6,981 nucleotides of DNA from an uncultured Oscillospiraceae bacterium (GTDB lineage Bacteria; Bacillota; Clostridia; Oscillospirales; Oscillospiraceae). This document shows, one piece after another, positions 1 to 5,882 of the stretch (the stretch's first letter is position 1; each line of letters starts with the position of its first letter). The translations under genes and the position numbers were made by a program. The stretch is taken from positions 1 to 6,981 of the forward strand of contig CAKTKM010000079.1 in assembly GCA_934569425.1 (NCBI GenBank), given 5' to 3'. The notes under the pieces are model-generated. The model had not been told where the DNA came from. It ran no database searches and saw only the letters and a list, made by a program, of their open reading frames with translations.

Positions 1-117
1 CAAAACTGTCTTACACCTGCCAGCGACGTATTTTCGCGTGAATTTTGCTTTTTGAGACGCAGGCTTGCTGGCGCAAGCCAAGGCGAAAAGGGCAAAAAGC
101 GCCGGAAAGACACGCTG
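1..117. other. Non-coding end segment with nested inverted repeats
   Basis: No gene is seen. On either strand 47-54 (GCTTTTTG on plus) can pair with 93-100, and inside it 62-68 (GGCTTGC) pairs with 73-79 around a 4-nt loop, giving a two-tier hairpin downstream of the acetyltransferase stop. On the minus strand no U-run follows the stem, so a terminator is not well supported. It is AT-richer than the genes and may be part of an intergenic repeat that continues past the window edge. Confidence 0.4.
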
Positions 118-627
118 TCAGGCGTGTTTCCCCTTGTTAATCGATGGTAGCACCAGCTCATACTTCTCTTCCATGACAGTCTCGCCGTCAAGGCTCCAGC
201 GGGTGTTTGGCTGCTCCTCCGTTTTTTGGAACCCGTACTTCTGATACAGGCGGATCGCATCCACCAGCGGTGCCGCCGTCCAGAGGATCAGCTTTTGATA
301 GCCGCACTCCCGCGCCTTCTCCAGCAGGGCGTTCATCAGCGCCGTTCCCACCCCGGTGCCGCGGTACGCCTTCTCCACCAGAAACAACCGCAGCTGCCCC
401 ACCGTGGGTTCCTCCGCCGTGCAGAGCATGATGCAGCCCGCAGGCTGACCGTCTATCACGGCGGCAAAGAATTCCTCCCGCTTACTTCTCACAAAGGTCT
501 CCGCGATATGGGCCGCATAGTCGCAGAACACAGGCCCCCAACGGTATTCCTCCCGGTACACCCGCCGGTGGGCTTCCGCGAAGCAGGCGATCTCCTGCTT
601 GCTTGCCGGTCGTATCATCCTAATCAT
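118..627 (-). CDS. GNAT-family N-acetyltransferase, substrate unknown
   Basis: 169 residues, typical for a single-domain GNAT enzyme that moves an acyl group from acetyl-CoA to an amine. The acetyl-CoA-binding motif A is clear: LRLFLVEKAYRGTGVGTALMNALL, with the R/Q-x-x-G-x-G/A signature at 89-94 (RGTGVG). Motif B is the segment LILWTAAPLVDAIRLYQKYGF (114-134), with the usual LYxKxGF ending. The spacing resembles the GNAT half of proteins that fuse a MarR-type regulator to an acetyltransferase, but no DNA-binding domain is present here. No signal peptide or membrane segment is seen. It lies 79 nt after glgP, with a stable hairpin between them and no evident promoter of its own, so it is probably expressed by read-through. 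Substrate and any link to glycogen metabolism cannot be told from sequence. Confidence 0.88.
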   Translation of the reverse strand: MIRMIRPASKQEIACFAEAHRRVYREEYRWGPVFCDYAAHIAETFVRSKREEFFAAVIDGQPAGCIMLCTAEEPTVGQLRLFLVEKAYRGTGVGTALMNALLEKARECGYQKLILWTAAPLVDAIRLYQKYGFQKTEEQPNTRWSLDGETVMEEKYELVLPSINKGKHA

Positions 628-633
628 CCCCCG

Positions 634-640
634 CTCCTCT
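634..640 (-). promoter_or_regulatory. Ribosome binding site of the GNAT gene
   Basis: AGAGGAG on the minus strand, 6 nt before the ATG at 627. It favours this start over the ATG at 618, and over a longer frame reaching 789 that would run through the hairpin and into glgP. Confidence 0.8.
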
Positions 641-661
641 TTTATGGATCCCCAGGATCGG

Positions 662-699
662 CAGGGGCAGTCCGCGAGTACACTCGCAGACTGCCCCTG
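662..699 (-). repeat. 17-bp stem-loop between glgP and the acetyltransferase gene
   Basis: A near-perfect inverted repeat starting 8 nt after the last base of the glgP stop. 662-672 pairs with 689-699 and 674-678 with 683-687, around loop 679-682. The one non-Watson-Crick position (673/688) is a G-U pair in minus-strand RNA but an A-C mismatch in plus-strand RNA. The minus-strand sequence after the stem is CCGATCCTGGGG, with no U-run, so it is not a standard intrinsic terminator. It may protect the glgP 3' end, reduce read-through into the next gene, or be a copy of a dispersed palindromic repeat. Confidence 0.7.
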
Positions 700-706
700 T
701 TCCGCT

Positions 707-3127
707 CTACTTCTTATACGGCACATGCCAGATGGTGTCGGCATAGTCGGCGATGGAACGATCCGCGGCGAAAATACCGCTGCGGGCAATATTGAGAAGA
801 CTCATCCGGTTCCAGTTCTCCTGATCGCCATAAGCCCGGGTCATCCGCTGCTCCGCCTCGGCATAGGCCGGCAGATCGGCCAGCAGCATATACTGATCCG
901 GCGGACAGTCGCCGCCAAACACCAGCCGCTGCCACAGATCCTCGTAGGACACGCCGTCGGAGAAGCCGGTCTTCAGCTGATCCACCACCCGCCGCAGCAT
1001 GGGATCCCGCTCATACAGCAGGTGGGGATCGTAGCTGCGCTGCAGATGTGCCACCTCGTCTGCCCGCAGGCCGAACAGGAACATGTTCTCGTCTCCCAGC
1101 ACCTGATGCATCTCCACATTGGCGCCGTCCAGCGTACCCACAGTCAGTGCGCCGTTCATCATGAACTTCATGTTGCCGGTGCCGCTGGCCTCCTTGCCGG
1201 CGGTGGAGATCTGCTGGCTCACCTCGCTGGCGGGCATGAGCATCTCCGCCATGGACACCCGGTAGTTCTCCAGAAACGCCACCTGCAGCTTGTCCTTACA
1301 GACCGGATCGTTGTTGATCTCATTGGCCAACGAGTTGATGAGATGGATGATCCGCTTGGCCACGGCATAGCCGGGAGCCGCTTTGGCGCCGAACAGGAAC
1401 GTATGGGGCGTAAAGTCCATATCCGGATCGTCCCGCAGCTGCTGATAGAGATAGATGATGTGCAGCGCGTTCATCAGCTGCCGCTTATACTCATGCAGGC
1501 GCTTTACCTGTACGTCGAAAATGCCGTCGGTGTTCAGCACCACGCCCTGCTGCCGCTGCGCCCACTTGGCAAAGGCCTCCTTGTTGGCCTTCTTGATCTG
1601 ACCCAGCCGCACCAGCACCTCTTTGTCGTCCGCCCAGCGCTCCAGCTCCTTCAGCTGCTGGGCGTGGGTAAGGTAGCCCTCTCCCACCGTGTCCTTCAGC
1701 AGGCCGTCCAGCCCCGGATTGATCTGACTGATCCAGCGGCGGTGATCCACGCCGTTGGTGACGTTCTTGAACTTGTCCGGCTCCATGACGCACTGGTCAT
1801 GGAACACGTCCTTGCGCAGGATCTCCGAATGAAGGGCGCTGACGCCGTTGACGGCCATACCGCCCGCGATGCACAGATTGGCCATCCGCACCGCGCCGTC
1901 CCAGATAACGGCCATGCGTCCCACCTTGTCCATATCGCCGTGATAAAACTCCGTGATCTTCTCCTGATAGCGCCGGGCGATCTCCGTCAGGATCTGCCAC
2001 ACACGGGGCAGCAGCGTCTCAAACAGCTGCTGCGGCCAGACCTCCAGTGCCTCCGCCAGTACCGTGTGGTTGGTATAGGCCACGGAGTGCGTGGTGATCT
2101 CCCACGCCTCGTCCCAGCCAAGCCCCGCGTCGTCGATGAGGATCCGCATCAGCTCCGGTATCACCAGCGCCGGATGGGTGTCGTTGATCTGGATCACGTT
2201 CTTCTCGTGGAAGTTCTTCAGCGTGCCGTACTGCTGGATGTGCTGCCGGGTGATGGACTGCACCGTGGCGGACACGAAGAAATACTGCTGCTTCAGCCGC
2301 AGGGACTTACCCTCATAGTGATTGTCCTCCGGATACAGCACCTTGGAGATCACGTCCGCCATGGCCCGCTCCTCGCCGGAACGGAGATACTGCCCCTGGG
2401 AAAACAGCTTCATGTCGATGGGCTTGGGGGACTTGGCGTCCCACAGCCGCAGCGTGTTCACATGGTCGGTGTCATACCCCGCGATCTCCATGTCGCAGGG
2501 TACCGCCAGCACACGGGTATAGTCCTCATGCACCACCATCAGATGCCCATTGTCCCAGCGGGTACGGACGGTGCCGCCGAAGTGGACCTCCTCCGTCTCC
2601 TGCGGCTTGGGCAGCAGCCACGCGTCGCCCAGCGGCTTCCAGTCGTCCGGCAGCTCCACCTGCTGTCCCTCCACGATCTTCTGCTTGAACAGTCCCAGCT
2701 CATAGCAGATGGAATAGCCCGTGGCGGGGATCTCCAGCGTGGTCATGCTGTCCAGATAGCAGGCGGCAAGACGACCAAGGCCGCCGTTGCCCAATCCCGC
2801 GTCCGGCTCCATATCGAAAATATCCGCCGCCTTGAAGCCCAGCTCCTCGATGGCCTCCTTCAGCTGGGGCAGCACCTGCAGGTTGTAGGCATTCTTCATC
2901 AGGCTGCGTCCCATCAGGAACTCCAGCGACAGATAGTGGACGCGGCGGGCGCCCTCCCGGGCAGCCTTTTCCTTGCTCTCCACCCCGTGCTCGGCCATTA
3001 TATCCCGCAGCACCATGGCGCAGGCCTTCAGCATCTCGCCGTCGCTGGCCTGCTGCTCGGTGCAGCCGTAGTTGAGCCGCAGCTTCCGGATAATCGCTTC
3101 CTTCATATCATGCTTGGTATAGGTCAT
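707..3127 (-). CDS. glgP: Glycogen/starch/alpha-glucan phosphorylase GlgP
   Basis: Breaks terminal alpha-1,4 links of glycogen with inorganic phosphate, releasing glucose-1-phosphate; PLP-dependent GT35 enzyme, cytoplasmic. 806 residues from the ATG at 3127, against 815 in E. coli GlgP, so full length. Family blocks in order: VHYLSLEFLMGRSL (64-77), GLGNGGLGRLAACYLDS (111-127), INDTHPALVIPELMR (314-328), VKRLHEYKRQLMN (541-553), and the PLP site EASGTGNMKFMMNGALTVGTLDGANVE (646-672), with Lys654 as the residue that binds PLP. A second possible start, TTG at 3133, would add two residues but sits too close to the ribosome binding site. The gene uses no TTA, CTA or TCA codons, so the opposite strand is open along its whole length; that is a codon-use effect. 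It follows glgA by 14 nt, putting degradation in the same unit as synthesis. Confidence 0.97.
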   Translation of the reverse strand: MTYTKHDMKEAIIRKLRLNYGCTEQQASDGEMLKACAMVLRDIMAEHGVESKEKAAREGARRVHYLSLEFLMGRSLMKNAYNLQVLPQLKEAIEELGFKAADIFDMEPDAGLGNGGLGRLAACYLDSMTTLEIPATGYSICYELGLFKQKIVEGQQVELPDDWKPLGDAWLLPKPQETEEVHFGGTVRTRWDNGHLMVVHEDYTRVLAVPCDMEIAGYDTDHVNTLRLWDAKSPKPIDMKLFSQGQYLRSGEERAMADVISKVLYPEDNHYEGKSLRLKQQYFFVSATVQSITRQHIQQYGTLKNFHEKNVIQINDTHPALVIPELMRILIDDAGLGWDEAWEITTHSVAYTNHTVLAEALEVWPQQLFETLLPRVWQILTEIARRYQEKITEFYHGDMDKVGRMAVIWDGAVRMANLCIAGGMAVNGVSALHSEILRKDVFHDQCVMEPDKFKNVTNGVDHRRWISQINPGLDGLLKDTVGEGYLTHAQQLKELERWADDKEVLVRLGQIKKANKEAFAKWAQRQQGVVLNTDGIFDVQVKRLHEYKRQLMNALHIIYLYQQLRDDPDMDFTPHTFLFGAKAAPGYAVAKRIIHLINSLANEINNDPVCKDKLQVAFLENYRVSMAEMLMPASEVSQQISTAGKEASGTGNMKFMMNGALTVGTLDGANVEMHQVLGDENMFLFGLRADEVAHLQRSYDPHLLYERDPMLRRVVDQLKTGFSDGVSYEDLWQRLVFGGDCPPDQYMLLADLPAYAEAEQRMTRAYGDQENWNRMSLLNIARSGIFAADRSIADYADTIWHVPYKK

Positions 3128-3137
3128 ATGCAACTGT

Positions 3138-3143
3138 CTCCTT
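3138..3143 (-). promoter_or_regulatory. Ribosome binding site of glgP, overlapping the glgA stop
   Basis: AAGGAG at 3143-3138 shares bases with the glgA TAA (3144-3142). It sits 10 nt before the ATG at 3127 and only 4 nt before an in-frame TTG at 3133, so the ATG is the better start. A ribosome finishing glgA would cover this site, which suggests linked translation of the two genes. Confidence 0.75.
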
Positions 3144-4569
3144 ACAGTTTGGAATAGATGTCGTGATAGACGCGGGCGCTGCGTGTCCAGCTGAAGTCGT
3201 CGGTCATGCCCCGCCGCCGCACGGTATCAAAGCCCGCCCGGTCGCCTTTGTAGAGTCCCGTGGCCTGTCCGATGACCGACAGCATGGCGTCGGCGTCGTA
3301 GTTCTCGAAGAGATACCCCGTGCCGTCCTCCTGTCCCACCTGACAGGAGCGGACGCTGTCCGCCAGTCCGCCGGTGCGCCGCACGATGGGGATCGCGCCA
3401 TAGCGCATGGCGATCATCTGGGAAAGCCCGCACGGTTCGCTCCTGGAGGGCATCAAAAACAGATCGGCGCCTGCGTAAATGCGGCGGCTCAGTCCCTCGG
3501 AATAGGTGATCAGCGCCGCCATGCGGCCCACATACCGCCCCGCCTGTGCCCGGAAGAAGTCCTCGTAATAGCCCTCTCCCTGCCCCAGCACCACCAGCTG
3601 ACAGCCGGTGGCCATAATGCCGTCAAAGCCGTCGCGGATCAGCTCCATGCCCTTGTGTCCCACCAGGCGGCTCACCACCGCCATCAGCGGCGTGTCCGGC
3701 TCCTCCCGCAGCCCCAGCGCTGCCTGCAGATCCGCCTTGCAGGCTGCCTTTCCGGTCATGTCGGCGGCACTGTAGTTGACGGGGATGTTCCGGTCATGCG
3801 CCGGATCGTAGGCGGTCATGTCAATGCCGTTCAGCACGCCGTGCAGCTTATACCCGATGGTATTGACAATGGATGCCATGCCGTGCGCGTAGTAGTCGTC
3901 ATGGAGCTGCGCGGCATAGGTGGGGCTGACGGTGGTCACCGCGTCGGACACCAGCATGGCGGCCTTCATCAAGTTCACATCGCCGTCCATCTGCAATGTG
4001 CCGTCGTTCCACCAGCCCTCGTTCAGGCCGAACAGATCCGCCACCGTATCGGCGCCATAGCGCCCCTGATACTCGATATTATGAATGGTAAACACGGTTT
4101 TGATACCCCGCACCGCGTCCCAGCGGGTCGCAACGTCCTTCAGATACACCGGAACCAGTGCCGTCTGCCAGTCATTGCAGTGGATCACATCCGGCATCCA
4201 GTCCAGGCTGGGCAGCAGATCCACCACCGCCTTGCTGAAAAAGGCAAAGCGCTCGCCGTCGTCGTATTCGCCATACAGCCGTCCTCTGCGGAAATAGTGT
4301 TCGTTGTCCACGAAATACCACGTCACGCCCCGGTACTCCATCACGAACAGCCCGCAATACTGGTGCCGCCATGCCACATCCACATAGATATAGCTGCGGT
4401 ACACCATCCGCTCCCGCCACTCCTGCGGGATCCTGTCATACAGCGGCACCACCACCGCCACCTGATCGCCGTTCTCGGCCAATGCCACCGGCAGACTGCC
4501 GGCCACATCCGCAAGCCCGCCGGTCTTGCAAAAGGGAAACGCCTCGCTGGCGGCAAACAGTATTTTCAT
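3142..4569 (-). CDS. glgA: Glycogen synthase GlgA (ADP-glucose type, GT5)
   Basis: Transfers glucose from ADP-glucose to the non-reducing end of alpha-1,4-glucan; cytoplasmic, GT-B fold, glycosyltransferase family 5. 475 residues, close to the 477 of E. coli GlgA. The N-terminal Rossmann domain opens MKILFAASEAFPFCKTGGLADV, with the ADP-glucose-binding K-x-G-G motif at 15-18. HCNDWQTALVP (130-140) and TIHNIEYQG (161-169) are typical family blocks. The C-terminal domain has SRLVGHKG (300-307), whose Arg301 and Lys306 match the E. coli phosphate-binding pair. SRSEPCGLSQ (375-384) contains Glu378, equivalent to the E. coli active-site Glu377, followed by RRTGGLADSV (397-406). The start at 4569 is chosen from the AGGAGGA site 6 nt upstream and the MKILF start typical of the family. 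Its TAA stop is part of the glgP ribosome binding site. All key motifs are intact. Confidence 0.97.
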   Translation of the reverse strand: MKILFAASEAFPFCKTGGLADVAGSLPVALAENGDQVAVVVPLYDRIPQEWRERMVYRSYIYVDVAWRHQYCGLFVMEYRGVTWYFVDNEHYFRRGRLYGEYDDGERFAFFSKAVVDLLPSLDWMPDVIHCNDWQTALVPVYLKDVATRWDAVRGIKTVFTIHNIEYQGRYGADTVADLFGLNEGWWNDGTLQMDGDVNLMKAAMLVSDAVTTVSPTYAAQLHDDYYAHGMASIVNTIGYKLHGVLNGIDMTAYDPAHDRNIPVNYSAADMTGKAACKADLQAALGLREEPDTPLMAVVSRLVGHKGMELIRDGFDGIMATGCQLVVLGQGEGYYEDFFRAQAGRYVGRMAALITYSEGLSRRIYAGADLFLMPSRSEPCGLSQMIAMRYGAIPIVRRTGGLADSVRSCQVGQEDGTGYLFENYDADAMLSVIGQATGLYKGDRAGFDTVRRRGMTDDFSWTRSARVYHDIYSKL

Positions 4570-4661
4570 CAGTTGTCCTCCTCTTTCCCAGATGCGTTTT
4601 GACACCCATTCAAAAATCTCACAGCATTCACGGCGCAGGCACCGCGAACCATTTCCATCAT
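4569..4661 (-). CDS. Possible 30-residue upstream ORF overlapping the glgA start
   Basis: An ATG at 4661 (also in-frame ATGs at 4658 and 4652) opens a 30-codon frame whose TGA overlaps the glgA ATG as TGATG. The product would begin MMEMVRGACA and end GKEEDN; the last codons are the glgA ribosome binding site. No good ribosome binding site precedes its own start. It has no recognisable domain, signal peptide or membrane segment. Hairpin C lies within it. It could be a leader peptide that couples translation to glgA, or simply an open stretch in a GC-rich spacer. The second is the safer reading. Confidence 0.2.
   Translation of the reverse strand: MMEMVRGACAVNAVRFLNGCQNASGKEEDN
4576..4582 (-). 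promoter_or_regulatory. Ribosome binding site of glgA
   Basis: AGGAGGA on the minus strand, 6 nt before the ATG at 4569. It picks this ATG although the glgA frame is open without a stop far upstream, through the spacer and into the glgD region. Confidence 0.88.
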
Positions 4662-4686
4662 TTTTCGTCCCGGCGTGTACGCGGCG

Positions 4687-4714
4687 AAAATACTTCTCCG
4701 CCTGCCAGTGCCAA
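4687..4714 (-). promoter_or_regulatory. Weak candidate sigma-70-type promoter ahead of glgA
   Basis: Minus-strand TTGGCA (4714-4709, 5 of 6 matches to TTGACA), a 16-nt spacer and TATTTT (4692-4687, 4 of 6 matches to TATAAT). It would start RNA near 4680, about 110 nt before the glgA start, and could give glgA-glgP separate expression from glgC-glgD. The -35 lies inside hairpin B, and matches this good can arise by chance in AT-richer spacers, so this is only a candidate. Confidence 0.25.
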
Positions 4715-4739
4715 AGGCACGCAGCAGGCTGCAAACCTT

Positions 4740-4769
4740 TTGGCTGCAAAATCAGAGATTTTGCGCCAA
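4740..4769 (-). repeat. Hairpin A, directly after glgD stop
   Basis: Inverted repeat: 4765-4769 pairs with 4740-4744, and 4757-4764 (GATTTTGC on plus) with 4746-4753 (GCAAAATC), leaving 4745 bulged and loop 4754-4756. On the minus strand it is followed by AAAAGG rather than U residues. On the plus strand it is followed by a T-richer stretch, but no plus-strand gene precedes it. Confidence 0.6.
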
Positions 4770-5882
4770 TCACAATTTTGTGTTTTTCTCCACCACCAGC
4801 GGATACTGGGCGTGTCCCGCCATAGCCGCATCGGCGCCGAATTCCACGTTCTTGTCGGCGATGACACAGCGGATGTTGGCGCCCGAACGCACCACCGTGT
4901 CCTTGAAGAGGATGCTGTTTTCCACATGAGCACCCTTTTCCACCCGCACGCCCCGGAACAGCACGCAGTTGCGCACGCTTCCCTGAATGTCGCACCCGTC
5001 GGAGATCAGCGAATTGACGCACTCCACATCCGGGTCGATATAGGTGGTTGCGGCGTCGTTCTCCTTGGCGTACACCGGCCGCTGCGGGCAGAACAGCTCC
5101 GAACGGATCTCCGGCCGCAGCAGCTCCATGCTGCGCTGGTAATAGGCCTGCACCGAGTTGATGCGGGCGGCAAATCCGTCCCACACATAGCCGTTGAACC
5201 GCAGCTCCTTCCCCTTTTCCTGCAAAACATTCCGCCGGAAGCTGTAGCGGTCATGCGCCATGCACTCCTCCACCAGCGAAAGCAGCAGCTCCCGGCTGAG
5301 CAAGAAAATATTCAGGCTCTGATACCCCTCCGGCTTACGGACGTCATAGGCGGTATCCACGATCCGCCCCGTGTCGTCCAGCTTGAAGTAGGTGTCGCCG
5401 CTCTCGCCGGTATGGCTGGTGCAGACGCAGGTCATGTCCGCGCCGGAGGTGATGTGCGCCTCCAGCACCTGCCGCAGGGGCAGGTTGGCCACCAGATCGC
5501 TGTCCGACAGCACCACATAGTCCTGCCGGATGTGGCGCAGATACTCGATCACGCAGCCCAGCGCCTCCATCTTGCCCCGGAACGGCCCCACCGTGCCGCG
5601 GCTCTCGCTGTAGGCAAAGGCCGGCAGCAGCTTCAAACCGCCGCTTTTCCGGCTCAGATCCCAGCTCTTGCCGGTTCCCAGATGATCCAGCATGCTCTGA
5701 CACTTGCCGTGCATGATCACGCCCACGTCGCTGATCCCCGCATTGACCATGTTGGACAGCATAAAGTCCACCACCCGGTAATCGCCGCCGAAGGGCAGCG
5801 AGCCATGGATACGGTTGGCCGCCAGCTGTCTCAGTCCCAGCTTCTCTCCGTAGGAGAAGATGATCCCGTGCATTCCCTTCAT
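4770..5882 (-). CDS. glgD: GlgD, non-canonical partner subunit of glucose-1-phosphate adenylyltransferase
   Basis: 370 residues, the usual size for Firmicute GlgD. It shares the GlgC fold: a nucleotidyltransferase domain (about 1-250) with [14 protein letters not shown] (31-44), then a beta-helix domain (about 265-365). The catalytic motifs are degenerate. No GGxGxRL loop is visible near the N-terminus ([12 protein letters not shown] instead). [10 protein letters not shown] (125-134) stands where GlgC has [10 protein letters not shown], and no FEEKP is present; [13 protein letters not shown] (181-193) stands in that region. In Firmicutes such proteins are known to pair with GlgC and change the kinetics and effector response of the complex, so a regulatory role is inferred here. 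The start at 5882 is set by AGGAGG 7 nt upstream and by the ATGA overlap with glgC, which suggests translational coupling and matched subunit supply. The stop is TGA, and a stem-loop begins at the next base. Confidence 0.95.
   Translation of the reverse strand: MKGMHGIIFSYGEKLGLRQLAANRIHGSLPFGGDYRVVDFMLSNMVNAGISDVGVIMHGKCQSMLDHLGTGKSWDLSRKSGGLKLLPAFAYSESRGTVGPFRGKMEALGCVIEYLRHIRQDYVVLSDSDLVANLPLRQVLEAHITSGADMTCVCTSHTGESGDTYFKLDDTGRIVDTAYDVRKPEGYQSLNIFLLSRELLLSLVEECMAHDRYSFRRNVLQEKGKELRFNGYVWDGFAARINSVQAYYQRSMELLRPEIRSELFCPQRPVYAKENDAATTYIDPDVECVNSLISDGCDIQGSVRNCVLFRGVRVEKGAHVENSILFKDTVVRSGANIRCVIADKNVEFGADAAMAGHAQYPLVVEKNTKL

Larger units (their letters stand above)
4570..4769 (-). other. Structured 200-nt spacer between glgD and glgA
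   Basis: The only long gap in an otherwise packed operon. In minus-strand RNA it can fold into three stem-loops. Hairpin A (4769-4740): 5 bp plus 8 bp separated by one bulged base, 3-nt loop, starting at the base after the glgD stop. Hairpin B (4729-4700): 6 bp, an internal loop, 5 bp, loop of three U. Hairpin C (4649-4626): 10 bp including three G-U pairs, 4-nt loop. A 9-bp direct repeat, GGCTGCAAA on the plus strand, lies at 4727-4735 and 4742-4750. None of the hairpins is followed by a U-run on the minus strand, so I do not call an intrinsic terminator. No known riboswitch or T-box pattern is recognised. Possible roles are attenuation, mRNA processing or stability, or a dispersed intergenic repeat. 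Confidence 0.6.

Noticed and set aside
662..699. Rho-independent terminator call for the glgP-GNAT hairpin
   Set aside because: Strong stem but no U-run on the minus strand. The plus-strand side is somewhat T-rich, but no plus-strand gene ends there.
118..789. 223-codon extended form of the GNAT gene
   Set aside because: The first 54 residues come from glgP antiparallel-frame and hairpin sequence; the start at 627 has a good ribosome binding site.
599..3157. 852-codon open frame on the plus strand
   Set aside because: Lies opposite glgP in codon register, has a composition (His-, Gln-, Leu-rich) typical of antisense reading, and glgP is beyond doubt.
3163..4602. 479-codon plus-strand frame opposite glgA
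   Set aside because: Codon-aligned shadow of glgA with no recognisable domain.
765..4693. 13-base match GCGGCGAAAATAC at 765-777 and 4681-4693
   Set aside because: The first copy codes for part of GlgP (GIFAA); a 13-mer repeat is about what chance allows in a window of this size.
4570..4769. Riboswitch, T-box or sRNA in the glgD-glgA spacer
   Set aside because: Stem-loops are present, but no known riboswitch core or T-box sequence is recognised.
3142..5184. 680-codon extended form of glgA reaching into glgD
   Set aside because: The extra 205 residues are out-of-frame glgD and spacer sequence. The ATG at 4569 has an ideal ribosome binding site and gives the family length.
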